This document shows, piece after piece, positions 6,650-14,738 of a stretch of 18,172 nucleotides of DNA. The notes beneath the pieces are model-generated. The model saw only the letters and a program-made list of their open reading frames with translations, had not been told where the DNA came from and did not search any database. Each line of letters begins with the position of its first letter. The stretch's first letter is position 1. Position numbers and translations under genes: made by a program. Source of the DNA: CAMLHP01 sp035712285 (GTDB lineage: Bacteria; Gemmatimonadota; Gemmatimonadetes; Gemmatimonadales; GWC2-71-9); contig DASTBA010000148.1 in NCBI GenBank assembly GCA_035712285.1, positions 1-18,172 on the forward strand, written 5' to 3'.

Positions 6650-7734
6650 CGCGGCGGGTTCAGCACGGCCATGCCGGCCGCATCCCGGTCGGTCTCGATG
6701 ACCTTGACGATCCTGCGGGTCTTGCGGTCAATCACCACGACCGTGCCCGTCCCGCCCATCCTGCCCGCCCTGGGAGTATACACGCCCTGCAGGTTGTGGT
6801 TGGAGACGAAGACGTACTTCTGGTCCGGACTCACGGCAATGCCATGGGGCTCGGCCAGGCCGTTACCCCTGATCACGTCGCTGATCTCCATGGTCTTCGC
6901 GTTGACCACGGTGACGGTGTTGGCCTTCTGGTTCCCGAACCAGAACTCGCTGCCGTCCGCCGTCCACGCCTGGTCCCACGGCCAGCCGGGTGAATCGAGC
7001 GTCTTGAGCAGCGTGAGCTTCCCCGGCACGCTGGCGTCGTAGATGAACACCTTGTCGGTCATCTGCGTGGTGGCGATGACGCGGGAGCCGTCCGGCGAGG
7101 TGGAGAGCCCCACGAACATGTGCTCCATGTCGCCCGGCACCTGGGTGAGCGTCACGTCGCCCGTCGCGCCGTCCACGTTGGCGATCTCGTTGTCCACCAT
7201 CCCGGCGATGTGCGCCCAGGTGCCGCGCGGGTCGGCGGTGGCACCATGCGGGCGGCCCAGCACCACGTCCACCACCCCGGCGTCCGCCATGGTGTTCCGG
7301 TGGATGACGCCGATGCTCGACGGCGCGTTGACGGCGGTCATCGAGCGGGTGACGTAGAGCAGGTCGCTCTTCGGGTCGAGCGCCAGCATGCCGGGCGTGG
7401 CGAACCGCGACTTGCCGAGCACCTTGTTGTTGCGGTCGAACTTGACGACGTAGCCATCGCCCACCAGCGACACGTACCAGGCCGAGCCGTCCGGCTCGGT
7501 CGCGATGTGATGCGGCTTGGCCTTGTCGGTGAAGCCCAGCTTCTGCAGGTCCAGCGTCTCGACGAGCGACTGCGACCTGATGTCGATCACCGAGATGGTG
7601 GACGCCGTCTGGTTCGCCACGTAGAGGCGCGCCCCTCCGGGGGCGGGCGCCGGCGGCGATCCCGCCGGTGCTCCCGCCGCGCAGGCGAGGAGCACCGGAA
7701 GGAGTCCGGTAACCAGGAGGGTCCGCCGGTTCAT
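6646..7734 (-). CDS. YVTN/YncE-type beta-propeller lipoprotein
   Basis: Protein of 362 residues from ATG 7732-7734, overlapping the upstream gene by 4 bp (ATGA) and the downstream GTG by 4 bp. The N-terminus MNRRTLLVTGLLPVLLAC is a lipoprotein signal peptide with lipobox LLAC and Cys18 as lipidation site, followed by a Gly/Ala/Pro linker. From about residue 35 it has repeated blades of the YVTN kind, such as LYVANQTASTISVIDIRS, YVSLVGDGYVVKFDR, VIATTQMTDKVFIYD and YVFVSNHNLQGVY. This predicts a seven-bladed propeller like YncE or the SMP-30/cytochrome-d1-like folds. It probably sits on the periplasmic or outer membrane surface. No catalytic residues are recognised. It is the middle gene of a three-propeller operon; ligand unknown. 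Confidence 0.88.
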   Translation of the reverse strand: MNRRTLLVTGLLPVLLACAAGAPAGSPPAPAPGGARLYVANQTASTISVIDIRSQSLVETLDLQKLGFTDKAKPHHIATEPDGSAWYVSLVGDGYVVKFDRNNKVLGKSRFATPGMLALDPKSDLLYVTRSMTAVNAPSSIGVIHRNTMADAGVVDVVLGRPHGATADPRGTWAHIAGMVDNEIANVDGATGDVTLTQVPGDMEHMFVGLSTSPDGSRVIATTQMTDKVFIYDASVPGKLTLLKTLDSPGWPWDQAWTADGSEFWFGNQKANTVTVVNAKTMEISDVIRGNGLAEPHGIAVSPDQKYVFVSNHNLQGVYTPRAGRMGGTGTVVVIDRKTRRIVKVIETDRDAAGMAVLNPPR

Positions 7735-10088
7735 GGCACCGGCTGCGAGCTGTGCTTCCGCACGATGAACAGCCCCTCGGCGCCGCTGGTCATGAGCACG
7801 ACCCCGCTCTGGAAGAACGGATAGTTGCTCCAGCTGCCGCCGAAACCCGGGGCGTCCACGCCGATCGGCACGGTGTCGAAGAAGCCCACCTGCTTCGGAT
7901 TGAGGCGGTCGGTGATGTCCAGCACCCGGAGCCCGCTCTCGTAGTTGGACTGGTACACGAAGTTGCCCAGCACGTACTGGTTGTGGTCGCTGGCCTTGTC
8001 CTTCGAGAAGTACTGGCCGGCCAGCACCGGGTCGTCGAGCTTGCTCACGTCCCAGATGAGCGTGCGGGTGCCGTCCACCAGCCCCTGCAGCTCGTCCAGC
8101 TCGTCATCCATGTAGAAGTACTTCTGGTCCGCCGTGAGCCACCCCTGGTGGGCGTAGCCCACGTTCGGGTAGGCCTGGCGGGAGAGCGCCACCGGCTTCG
8201 ACTTGTCGGTCACGTCAGCGATGCTGAGGGCGGTCTCCGCCGCGTTGAAGCAGATCTGGTGCCCGTCATAGCGCTTGTCCGGGCCGTGATAGACCGTGCA
8301 CTGGGCATCGTGGATGTAGCCGGTGCCGGCCCGGCCGGTGGTCGGGTCCGCGAAGCAACCGGCGAACTTCGGCGCGTCGGGGCTGCGGATATCGATCATG
8401 TACAGGCCGCCACCGCAGGATTCGCCGCCGCCGTTGCTGCCCACCGCGTAGGCGTAGCCCGACACCGTGTCGATCACGATGTTGTGCACGCTCCAGAGGT
8501 CCATGTACGTCGTGTCGGCGGTGAAGGTCTGCGGCGCCTTCACGTTGCGGAGGCGGGTCAGGTCGAACACCTGCAGGCCGTGGTGGCCCGAGCCGTCCGC
8601 CACGATGTAGGCGTGGTTCCTGTAGGTCTTGATGTCGCGCCAGGCCGCGGCGTTCGCTCCCGTGGTCATGGGGAGGTCACCGAGATAGCGCGGGTTGACC
8701 GGATCGGTCACGTCCACGAACGACGTGCCGTCGGTGCGTCCCACGAGGGCATAGTCCCGCTTCGTCTGCGGATCGGTCCAGCCCCACATGTCGTTCAGGT
8801 CCACGCCGCGCCGCGCGCCGATGGTGGCGTTGGGCATGAATGCCATCAGGTCCATGCTGTCGCAGTCGAACAGCCCCACCTTCTTGTTGCAGTCGCGCTT
8901 CTTGCCGAGCAGCGCGTCGAGACCGAAGACCTGGCCGCTCAGCGCCTCGCCCACCGTCCAGCCGTTCCCGCTGCGGCTGAGGACCGCCACCTTGCCATCG
9001 CCGCCATCGGCGAACGGCATGGTGACGAGACCGCCATTCGCGCCCATCACCATTCCCGCCCCGAAGAAGGTGCGCGCCGCGGCGGAGTCGCGCGCCAGCT
9101 TCGTGGCCGATGTGACGCCGCGGCCGGTCTCCCAGGTCATGCGGTAGATGGTACCGGTGGCGCGGTCCACCCCGGGCGCGCCGACCCAGACCTCGTTCCC
9201 GACGAGCGCGATGGAGGAGCCGAACCGGCTGCCGACCGGCCCGTCAAAGGCCTGCAGCCGTTCACGGCTGGCCCAGCGCTTCCGCGCCGTGTCGTGCGCG
9301 AAGACGGCGACCGCGCCGGTGAAGCCGTACGCCTGCGGCATGCCGACGAGAATGTCGCCGTCCCTGATGGCGAGCGACGTACCGAGCCCCGCTGGCCGCC
9401 CGAGGTTCGGCACCGTGAGCCGGCCCTCCTGCGCCCACCCGCCGGTGCCCCCTTTGCGGTAGACGTACGCGGTACCGGTGCCCGAGTCGGCACCGGTGGC
9501 GCCGACCACCAGGAGATCACCATCCAGCGCGATGCTGGCGCCGAAGCTCGACTTGGGGGCGAGATCCGACGGCTGGATCGTGGTGTCGAGTGCCCATTTC
9601 GAGCCGCTGCGGCTGAAGAGATAGACCGCTCCCTTGCTGCCATCCGCGGCGGGGGCACTGATCGCGGCGGTGTTGCCACGCAGCGCCATCGCGGAGCCGA
9701 ACCGGCCGGAGTCGGCCGGGGCAGCGATGTCGCCGGCCGGCTTCCATTGTGCGCCGGAGCCGGTGAAGAGGTACACCTTGCCCCTGTTGCCGCCGCTGGT
9801 CGTGCTGCTCACCATCAGGGTGCTGCCGTCGAGAGCCATGGCGGCGCCGAAACCGTCGTTCCGGGCGGAGTCGGGAGCGGCGAGGCGCCCCGCGGCCGTC
9901 CACTGCCCGGCACCGGTGGCGCGATAGATGTACACCAGGCCGGGCGCATAGCTGTTCCGTGCCTGGCCGATGAAGGCGACCCCGTCGCCCACCGCAACTG
10001 AGGAACCGAAACCCTGGGCGGCGAGCGGCACCGCGCCCAGCGCGGTCAGGGTGAGGAACAGAATACCGGCGCGACCTTGCTTGGTCAT
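7731..10088 (-). CDS. Choice-of-anchor B family protein with N-terminal FG-GAP repeats
   Basis: Protein of 785 residues from ATG 10088. A GTG one codon upstream (10091) is also possible; AGGAG precedes both, with the GG-AG core six bases from the GTG and nine from the ATG. A Sec signal peptide covers about residues 1-24 (ILFLTLTALGAVPLAAQ). Residues of about 25-360 hold repeated integrin-alpha-like FG-GAP blades, with recurring FGSSVAVG, FGAAMALDG, FGSAMALRG and FGASIALDG followed by GxVYxF/Y strands. From about 380, KRDCNKKVGLFDCDSMDL, MWGWTDPQTKRDYALVG and GTSFVDVTDPVNP begin the choice-of-anchor B/LVIVD propeller, which runs to the end. No C-terminal sorting motif follows, so the protein is probably secreted rather than anchored. 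It is the first gene of the propeller operon. The family is common in Gemmatimonadota and Bacteroidota; function unknown. Confidence 0.9.
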   Translation of the reverse strand: MTKQGRAGILFLTLTALGAVPLAAQGFGSSVAVGDGVAFIGQARNSYAPGLVYIYRATGAGQWTAAGRLAAPDSARNDGFGAAMALDGSTLMVSSTTSGGNRGKVYLFTGSGAQWKPAGDIAAPADSGRFGSAMALRGNTAAISAPAADGSKGAVYLFSRSGSKWALDTTIQPSDLAPKSSFGASIALDGDLLVVGATGADSGTGTAYVYRKGGTGGWAQEGRLTVPNLGRPAGLGTSLAIRDGDILVGMPQAYGFTGAVAVFAHDTARKRWASRERLQAFDGPVGSRFGSSIALVGNEVWVGAPGVDRATGTIYRMTWETGRGVTSATKLARDSAAARTFFGAGMVMGANGGLVTMPFADGGDGKVAVLSRSGNGWTVGEALSGQVFGLDALLGKKRDCNKKVGLFDCDSMDLMAFMPNATIGARRGVDLNDMWGWTDPQTKRDYALVGRTDGTSFVDVTDPVNPRYLGDLPMTTGANAAAWRDIKTYRNHAYIVADGSGHHGLQVFDLTRLRNVKAPQTFTADTTYMDLWSVHNIVIDTVSGYAYAVGSNGGGESCGGGLYMIDIRSPDAPKFAGCFADPTTGRAGTGYIHDAQCTVYHGPDKRYDGHQICFNAAETALSIADVTDKSKPVALSRQAYPNVGYAHQGWLTADQKYFYMDDELDELQGLVDGTRTLIWDVSKLDDPVLAGQYFSKDKASDHNQYVLGNFVYQSNYESGLRVLDITDRLNPKQVGFFDTVPIGVDAPGFGGSWSNYPFFQSGVVLMTSGAEGLFIVRKHSSQPVP

Positions 10089-10151
10089 CACGAACTACTC
10101 CTGGGAGTGGGGTATTCAGTAGCGACGTACAGCGAGGCGATCAGGTTTCAG

Positions 10152-11387
10152 TCACGGGCGCCACTTGCCACGGGCCACCGCCGGCACGAACCGGCCGAGC
10201 CCGCGGGGCGGGAAATCCAGCGTCATGCCCTTCTCGGCGCTCATGTAGGCCGCCATCAGCAGGCGCACCACATCCAGTCCGTCCTCGAAGACCAGCCGCG
10301 CCCGCTCCTTGCCGAGGAACGCCCGGACGAAGTGCCGGTTCTCCGCCTCGTAGCCGTAAGCCACCGCCTCGTCCGCGACGACCGGCATGAGTCCCGTCTC
10401 CGCGTTCTGCTTCTCGACCAGGTCTTCCCCGGCGCGGCCCTTCACCTCCCGGCTGAAGAAGAGCTTGAGCCCGGCATCGAGGGAGTTCCACGCCATGGAG
10501 TACTCGGGACCCAGCAGCTCGGCGGAGAGCCGGAGCCCGGCACCGACGAAGCTCCAGGAGGTGGACGCCTCGCCCATCACTGTCTGGCCGTTGTCGGTCT
10601 CGAACTCGATCGTGACGCTGGCAAAGTCCTCGGATGGGCGGCGGCGATAATCCACCGCGCGGCCCATGGTCCGGCGCAGCTTCCGGGCGTAGGCCGGCTG
10701 GGACCACTTGAGACTCGCGATCCGCGCGGAGACGCGCACCGGCCGGACGGTGTCGTAGGACTCGCCGGGCCGCGTGAGGAGGTGCCGCACCACCAGCGCG
10801 GAGTGGCACATCATGTCGTTGAGCACCCCGCCGCCCTGCAGTTTCCCCTGCCAGAACCACGGCATGTGCGGCCCGCTGTGCTCCTCTGCGGCGCGCGCGA
10901 GATAGGGCCGCCCGGTGAGCCGGGCGCCGCGCGCCCAGATCAGGTTGCGGCCGGTCTCCACCTGCGGGGCAAAGAGCTGGTTCTCGAGGTAACCGGTGGG
11001 AAGTCCGACACGCTTCACCAGCCGGCAGACCTCCTCCGCCTCCGCCACGTTCCGGGCGAGCGGCTTCTCGCAGGCCAGCCCCTTGAGCTCCCCCTTGCCG
11101 CGGGCGATCGCGTCCACGATCTCCTCGACGTTCTCGATGCGCGCCTGGTTGGGACCGCAGAGCCAGATCGCGTCAATGGCGGGGTCCGCCACCATCTCGG
11201 CGATGGACCGGTACGGCTTCGCCCGGCCGATGTCGAGGCGGCGGGCATAGCGTGCGGCGGCGGCGGCATTGTCGTGATTGGGACTCCAGACGCCGAGCAC
11301 GTCGGCGTCGCGGACGCCGGTCCAGGAGCGCATGTGGAACTGGGCGTTGAAGCCGCTGCCGATGAAGGCGACACCGAGGGGAGTCAT
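10152..11387 (-). CDS. Gfo/Idh/MocA family oxidoreductase (cytoplasmic)
   Basis: Protein of 411 residues from ATG 11387, which overlaps the stop of the small-subunit gene by 4 bp (ATGA); an in-frame extension to 11438 lies wholly inside that gene and is rejected. There is no signal peptide, in contrast to the exported MocA protein at 1071-2408. The N-terminal Rossmann fold has GVAFIGSGFNAQFH with the glycine motif at residues 10-12. CEKPLA at 106-111 is the canonical EKP motif with Lys108, and GGGVLNDMMCHSAL supplies the conserved His of the C-terminal domain. It is an NAD(P)-dependent oxidoreductase acting on sugars or keto-sugars. As the last gene of the TIM-barrel/GMC/small-subunit operon, it may reduce or reoxidise the imported product, for example a keto-sugar. 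That role is an inference. Confidence 0.9.
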   Translation of the reverse strand: MTPLGVAFIGSGFNAQFHMRSWTGVRDADVLGVWSPNHDNAAAAARYARRLDIGRAKPYRSIAEMVADPAIDAIWLCGPNQARIENVEEIVDAIARGKGELKGLACEKPLARNVAEAEEVCRLVKRVGLPTGYLENQLFAPQVETGRNLIWARGARLTGRPYLARAAEEHSGPHMPWFWQGKLQGGGVLNDMMCHSALVVRHLLTRPGESYDTVRPVRVSARIASLKWSQPAYARKLRRTMGRAVDYRRRPSEDFASVTIEFETDNGQTVMGEASTSWSFVGAGLRLSAELLGPEYSMAWNSLDAGLKLFFSREVKGRAGEDLVEKQNAETGLMPVVADEAVAYGYEAENRHFVRAFLGKERARLVFEDGLDVVRLLMAAYMSAEKGMTLDFPPRGLGRFVPAVARGKWRP

Positions 11388-11977
11388 GTGTAGCTCACCC
11401 CGAGCTTGTCCAGCTGCGGCTGCGGGCAGCCGTCCCACTTGGCGTTGAAGACATTGCCCTTGTAGCCGAGATCCTCGACGCCCATGCGGCTGGAGAAGAA
11501 GCCGCTGGCGGTCAGGTTGCGGAAATTGGAGAAGAAGTCCGCCGGCTCCTTCAGCGCTTCCGTGGCCTTCGCCTTCTCGGGCCAGGCGACGTCGTTCACG
11601 ATCGCGAGCTGCTGTTCCGGCTTTGCATCAGGAAACGCCACCTGGAATCGCGACTGCGCCTCCCGGTTGAACCAGGCGAGGCCGAGCCGCATCCTCGGCT
11701 GGCTGTCAGGCCGGTCCTGCATCATGAAGTCCATGAACTGGGGCACGCCGGCGTCGGTGGCGCTGCCGGACCGCTCGTCCTTCGGCAGGATGATGTCCGC
11801 GAGCACCTTGACCGTCTGCCATTCCTCCGGCGTGAAGAACCCGGGCTTGTATGGTGCGGCTGCGGCCGAGGCCTTCTGTGCCGCGCGCTCCACCTCGCCG
11901 GTCGTGCAGCCGAAGGCGCCGGTCGCCGTCACGAGGCCCAGGATGCCGACCACCTCCCGGCGCGAGAGATCGCTCAC
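11384..11977 (-). CDS. Gluconate 2-dehydrogenase subunit 3 family protein, Tat lipoprotein (GMC partner)
   Basis: Protein of 197 residues starting at GTG 11977, overlapping the GMC stop by 4 bp (GTGA). SRREVVG at residues 5-11 is a twin-arginine motif; the following hydrophobic stretch ends in GAFGC, so Cys24 is a likely lipidation site. The mature part has the family hallmark FTPEEWQTVKVLADIILPKDERSG followed by DAGVPQFMDFMM. In characterised FAD-glucose, gluconate and glucoside-3 dehydrogenases this small subunit carries the signal-less flavoprotein through the Tat pathway and stabilises it. The gene is placed between its GMC partner and a MocA oxidoreductase. The longer in-frame ORF reaching 13018 is an overlap artefact. 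Being a lipoprotein, it should tether the complex to a membrane. Confidence 0.9.
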   Translation of the reverse strand: MSDLSRREVVGILGLVTATGAFGCTTGEVERAAQKASAAAAPYKPGFFTPEEWQTVKVLADIILPKDERSGSATDAGVPQFMDFMMQDRPDSQPRMRLGLAWFNREAQSRFQVAFPDAKPEQQLAIVNDVAWPEKAKATEALKEPADFFSNFRNLTASGFFSSRMGVEDLGYKGNVFNAKWDGCPQPQLDKLGVSYT

Positions 11978-13668
11978 AGGGCACCTGCCTTCCGCTGCTC
12001 GGTGATGTAGTCCGCCGTGCGCCACGCCAGCGCCAGGATGGTCCAGGTGGGGTTCTTGTCCGCCTGGGAGACGAAGGGTGCGCCGTCGGTCACGAAGAGG
12101 TTCTTCACGTCGTGTGCCTGGCACCACTGGTTGAGCACCGAGCGCGACTTGTCGCTCCCCATGCGCGCGCCGCCCAGCTCGTGGATGATGCTGCCGCCGG
12201 AGGAAATCCCGTATCCCTCGGCCTTTGGCGGCATCGGATCGAACACGGTGCCGCCCATCGCATCCACCAGTGCCCGGAAGGTCTCCTGCATGTGCTTCAC
12301 CTGGTTGTATTCGTGATCGGTCCACTTCCAGTGGAAGCGGAGCGCCGGGATGCCCCAGCGGTCCTTCACCTCGGGATCGATCTCGCAATAGGAGCCGGCG
12401 TTCGGGATCATCTCCCCCCGGCCGGAGAAGCCGATCGTGGTGCCGTAGAGCCGTCGGTACGAGTCCTTCAGCGCCTTGCCGTAGCCGCCGAAGTCGGGGT
12501 AGCGGTCCACCCCACCCATGAAGCCGTACGACGGCATTCCGCGCCCGCCCCAGATCTCGATGTGATAACCGCGCGGGAAATCCAGCTTGCCGTTGTCCAG
12601 CCACCAGGGACAGTAGAGGTGCCCGCCGCCCACGCCGTCCTCGTTGTGCGAGAGTCCGTTCATGAGTTTCGGGATGAAGCCCGCCACGTCGGTCCCGGTG
12701 GTGTCGGTGAGGTACTTGCCCGCCATGCCGCTCGAGTTTGCGAGCCCGTGCGGGAACTTCCCGCTCTTCGAGTTGAGGAGCAGCCGGGACGACTCGCAGG
12801 CGCTCGCGGCCAGCACCACGATCCGGGCGCTGACATGCTGGTCGGTATTGGTGGTCTTGTCCACGTACGCGACGCCGTTCGCGAGCCCGTCGGAGCCGAC
12901 CGTCACCTCCCGCGCCATGGCGTTGGTGACGAGCGTCAGCTTGCCGGTCCTGAGCGCCGGCGGGATCAGCACGTTGGCCGAGGTGAAGTTGGAGTTGGTG
13001 CGGCACCCGCGGTTGCACTGGCCGCAGTAGTGGCAGGCGGGGCGGTCGTGGATCGCCTTCGTCAGGATCGAGAGCCGGGCCGGGATGCAGGTCACGTTGA
13101 GCCTGTCGGCCGCCTGCTTCACGAGCAGTTCATAGCATCTCGGCTTCGGCGCCGGCAGGAAGTGACCATCGGGAGCGTTGTGCAGCCCCTCGTTGCTGCC
13201 GAAGACGCCGATCAGGTCGTCCACCCTGTCGTAATACGGCGCCACGTCGTCGTAGCTGATGGGCCAGTCGTCGCCCAGCCCGTCCAGGGTCTTCCGGCGG
13301 AAGTCGTCCGGCCCGAACCGGAGGGAGATCCGGCCCCAGTGGTTGGTGCGGCCGCCCACCATGCGGGCGCGCCACCAGTCGAAGTCGGTCCCCGCCGCGC
13401 GGGTGTACGGCTCGCCGGGAATGTCCCAGCCGCCGATGCAGGCATCGAACTCCCCGAAGGGACGCTCCTTCGTGGAGGCGCCTCGCCGGGGCGAGTCGTA
13501 GGCCCAGGTGAGCATGGCGGAGTCGGTCATGTTGTTCCATGGCCCGCCGGCCTCCAGCATCACCACGTCGGCACCGGCCTGGGTGAGCACGTAGGCGGCC
13601 ATGCCGCCCCCGGCGCCCGAGCCGATGATGGCCACATCGTAGGTCTTCCGCGTGCCTTGCACGTTCAT
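11974..13668 (-). CDS. GMC family FAD-dependent oxidoreductase with Cys-cluster motif (copy 1)
   Basis: Protein of 564 residues from ATG 13668, with AAGGGGAG just upstream and a 4-bp ATGA overlap with the preceding TIM-barrel gene. The FAD-binding dinucleotide fold begins YDVAIIGSGAGGG (10-22) and ends its first beta-alpha-beta unit at MLEAGG (37-42). VGGRTNHWG (104-112) is the second GMC flavin motif. CHYCGQCNRGC places cysteines at 212, 215, 218 and 222, a CxxCxxCxxxC spacing suited to an iron-sulfur cluster. In the C-terminal domain His496 (HELGGARMG) and Asn539 (KNPTWTILALA) align with the His/Asn catalytic pair of pyranose 2-oxidase. There is no signal peptide; export presumably rides on the Tat subunit encoded next to it. 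Likely reaction: oxidation of a sugar or glycoside hydroxyl, passing electrons to an acceptor not encoded here. Confidence 0.92.
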   Translation of the reverse strand: MNVQGTRKTYDVAIIGSGAGGGMAAYVLTQAGADVVMLEAGGPWNNMTDSAMLTWAYDSPRRGASTKERPFGEFDACIGGWDIPGEPYTRAAGTDFDWWRARMVGGRTNHWGRISLRFGPDDFRRKTLDGLGDDWPISYDDVAPYYDRVDDLIGVFGSNEGLHNAPDGHFLPAPKPRCYELLVKQAADRLNVTCIPARLSILTKAIHDRPACHYCGQCNRGCRTNSNFTSANVLIPPALRTGKLTLVTNAMAREVTVGSDGLANGVAYVDKTTNTDQHVSARIVVLAASACESSRLLLNSKSGKFPHGLANSSGMAGKYLTDTTGTDVAGFIPKLMNGLSHNEDGVGGGHLYCPWWLDNGKLDFPRGYHIEIWGGRGMPSYGFMGGVDRYPDFGGYGKALKDSYRRLYGTTIGFSGRGEMIPNAGSYCEIDPEVKDRWGIPALRFHWKWTDHEYNQVKHMQETFRALVDAMGGTVFDPMPPKAEGYGISSGGSIIHELGGARMGSDKSRSVLNQWCQAHDVKNLFVTDGAPFVSQADKNPTWTILALAWRTADYITEQRKAGAL

Positions 13669-14582
13669 GGACTCCCCTTGGATGCCTGCATGCGAACGTC
13701 ACAGAGCCGGACGGCCTCGCGCAGCGAGCCGACCCACGGCCGCACCGGCTCGAACTCGTGCGCGAGGTAGCCGGTGAAGCCGGTGTCGGCGATGGCCTGC
13801 GCGATGGCGCGGTACTGCAGTTCCTGCGTCCCGTCCAGCTCGTGGCGGCCGGGCACGCCGCCGGTGTGATAGTGCCCGATGAACCGCGCGTTCTCCCGGA
13901 TCGTGCGGATCACGTCCCCTTCCATGATCTGCATGTGGTAGATGTCGTACAGCAACTTGACGCGGGGCGACCCCACCGCCTGCACCACCGCGGCGCCGAA
14001 CGCGGTGTGATCGCCCTGGTAGTCCTTGTGATCCACCTTGCTGTTGAGCAGCTCCACGCAGAGCGTCACCTGATGCCGCTCGGCGACCGGCGCGATCCGC
14101 CGGAGTCCCGCGATGGCATTGGCCATGCCGTCGGCATCGGAGCGGCCCTGGCGGTTCCCGAACATCACGATGACGCTCGGCACGCCGGCCTTCGCCGCCA
14201 GCGGCAGCGTGGCTTCCACCTCGCGGGCGATCACGTCGTGCATCGCGGTGTCGCAGAGGCCGCGGGTCAGGAAATCGTCCCGGCGGCTGGCGTAACCCAT
14301 GGAGCAGACCAGGCCGTGCCGCGCCGCCACCGGCCACTGGTCGGGCTGGAGCAGGTCCACGGCGCCGAGCCCCAGCTTCTTCACCGTGGCGCAGAAGGAA
14401 TCGAGCGGCACGTCGGCGAAGGGCCAGTAGCAGACGGATTGGGCAAGGTGGCGGTCAAGTGAGTGACCCGGGACGCGGGACGCGGGACGCGAGTCTCGAG
14501 TCTTGGCTCCCGAGTCCCCCAGAACCGGAAGGACGGCGGCGGCCCCGGAAGCCAGGTATTGGATGGCAGTGCGTCGGTGCAT
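13665..14582 (-). CDS. Hydroxypyruvate isomerase-like TIM-barrel protein, exported, with repeat-encoded linker
   Basis: Protein of 305 residues from ATG 14582. Residues 1-21 (MHRRTAIQYLASGAAAVLPVL) look like a Tat-type export signal. Residues 22-42 are encoded exactly by nine heptamer repeats. The xylose-isomerase-like/AP-endonuclease-2 TIM barrel follows from about 43. Predicted metal and catalytic residues are Glu177 (CVELLNS), Asp213 (YDIYHMQ), His239 (GHYHTGG) and Glu276 (HEFEP). Their spacing resembles the Glu/Asp/Gln/Glu set of E. coli Hyi, and GVPGRHE is typical of Hyi-like proteins. Such proteins isomerise hydroxypyruvate or keto-sugars, and relatives cleave 3-keto-glycosides. It is the first gene of a four-gene operon; no Shine-Dalgarno is visible because heptamers abut the ATG. 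Family sure, reaction not; export would be unusual for a true hydroxypyruvate isomerase. Confidence 0.85.
   Translation of the reverse strand: MHRRTAIQYLASGAAAVLPVLGDSGAKTRDSRPASRVPGHSLDRHLAQSVCYWPFADVPLDSFCATVKKLGLGAVDLLQPDQWPVAARHGLVCSMGYASRRDDFLTRGLCDTAMHDVIAREVEATLPLAAKAGVPSVIVMFGNRQGRSDADGMANAIAGLRRIAPVAERHQVTLCVELLNSKVDHKDYQGDHTAFGAAVVQAVGSPRVKLLYDIYHMQIMEGDVIRTIRENARFIGHYHTGGVPGRHELDGTQELQYRAIAQAIADTGFTGYLAHEFEPVRPWVGSLREAVRLCDVRMQASKGSP
14457..14519. repeat. Nine tandem heptamers inside the Hyi-like gene
   Basis: Plus-strand units: AAGTGAG, TGACCCG, three exact GGACGCG, AGTCTCG, AGTCTTG, GCTCCCG and AGTCCCC. Nine times seven is 63 bases, exactly 21 codons, so the reading frame is kept. 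It encodes residues 22-42, a polar Ser/Arg/Pro/Gly linker between the export signal and the TIM barrel. Confidence 0.85.
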
Positions 14583-14603
14583 GGGGTCGTGAGTCGTGAG
14601 TCA
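14583..14603. repeat. Three heptamers abutting the Hyi-like start codon
   Basis: Plus-strand units GGGGTCG, TGAGTCG and TGAGTCA end flush against the ATG (14582). They occupy the place where a Shine-Dalgarno sequence would be expected. Confidence 0.8.
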
Positions 14604-14624
14604 ACCGGTTGCAAGTCAGCGATT

Positions 14625-14704
14625 TGTCACCCTGAGCAAAGCGAAGGGGCCGAAACTGCGGATGGCTCTGGCCCCTTCGGTCGCTGCGCTCCCTCAGGGT
14701 GACA
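14625..14704. repeat. Intergenic palindromic element, TGTCACCCTGAG...CTCAGGGTGACA
   Basis: An 80-bp inverted repeat with outer arms TGTCACCCTGAG and CTCAGGGTGACA, inner arms GAAGGGGCC and GGCCCCTTC, and loop containing ATGGCTCTGGCC. Same family as 931-1004. It fills most of the 156-bp gap between the two sugar-oxidation operons and, as a strong hairpin in the transcript, may end or separate them. Confidence 0.88.
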
Positions 14705-14738
14705 GATCGTCCATTTCGTCGCCCAACGGTCCAGCTCT

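Noticed and set aside
7752..10001. 749-codon plus-strand frame opposite the choice-of-anchor B gene
   Set aside because: Composition artefact (Arg/His/Ala/Val-rich, no motifs); the minus strand encodes a clear family protein.
10089..10151. Promoter or terminator between the propeller operon and the sugar-oxidation operon
   Set aside because: The 63-bp gap holds the ribosome binding site for the choice-of-anchor B gene, but I see no clear -35/-10 pair or hairpin with T-tract.
11978..13018. In-frame upstream extension of the small-subunit gene
   Set aside because: It runs inside the GMC gene in another frame; GTG 11977 begins a proper Tat lipoprotein signal with a GTGA overlap.
14457..14603. 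CRISPR-like array
   Set aside because: Units are only 7 bp, directly adjacent without spacers, and no cas genes are present.
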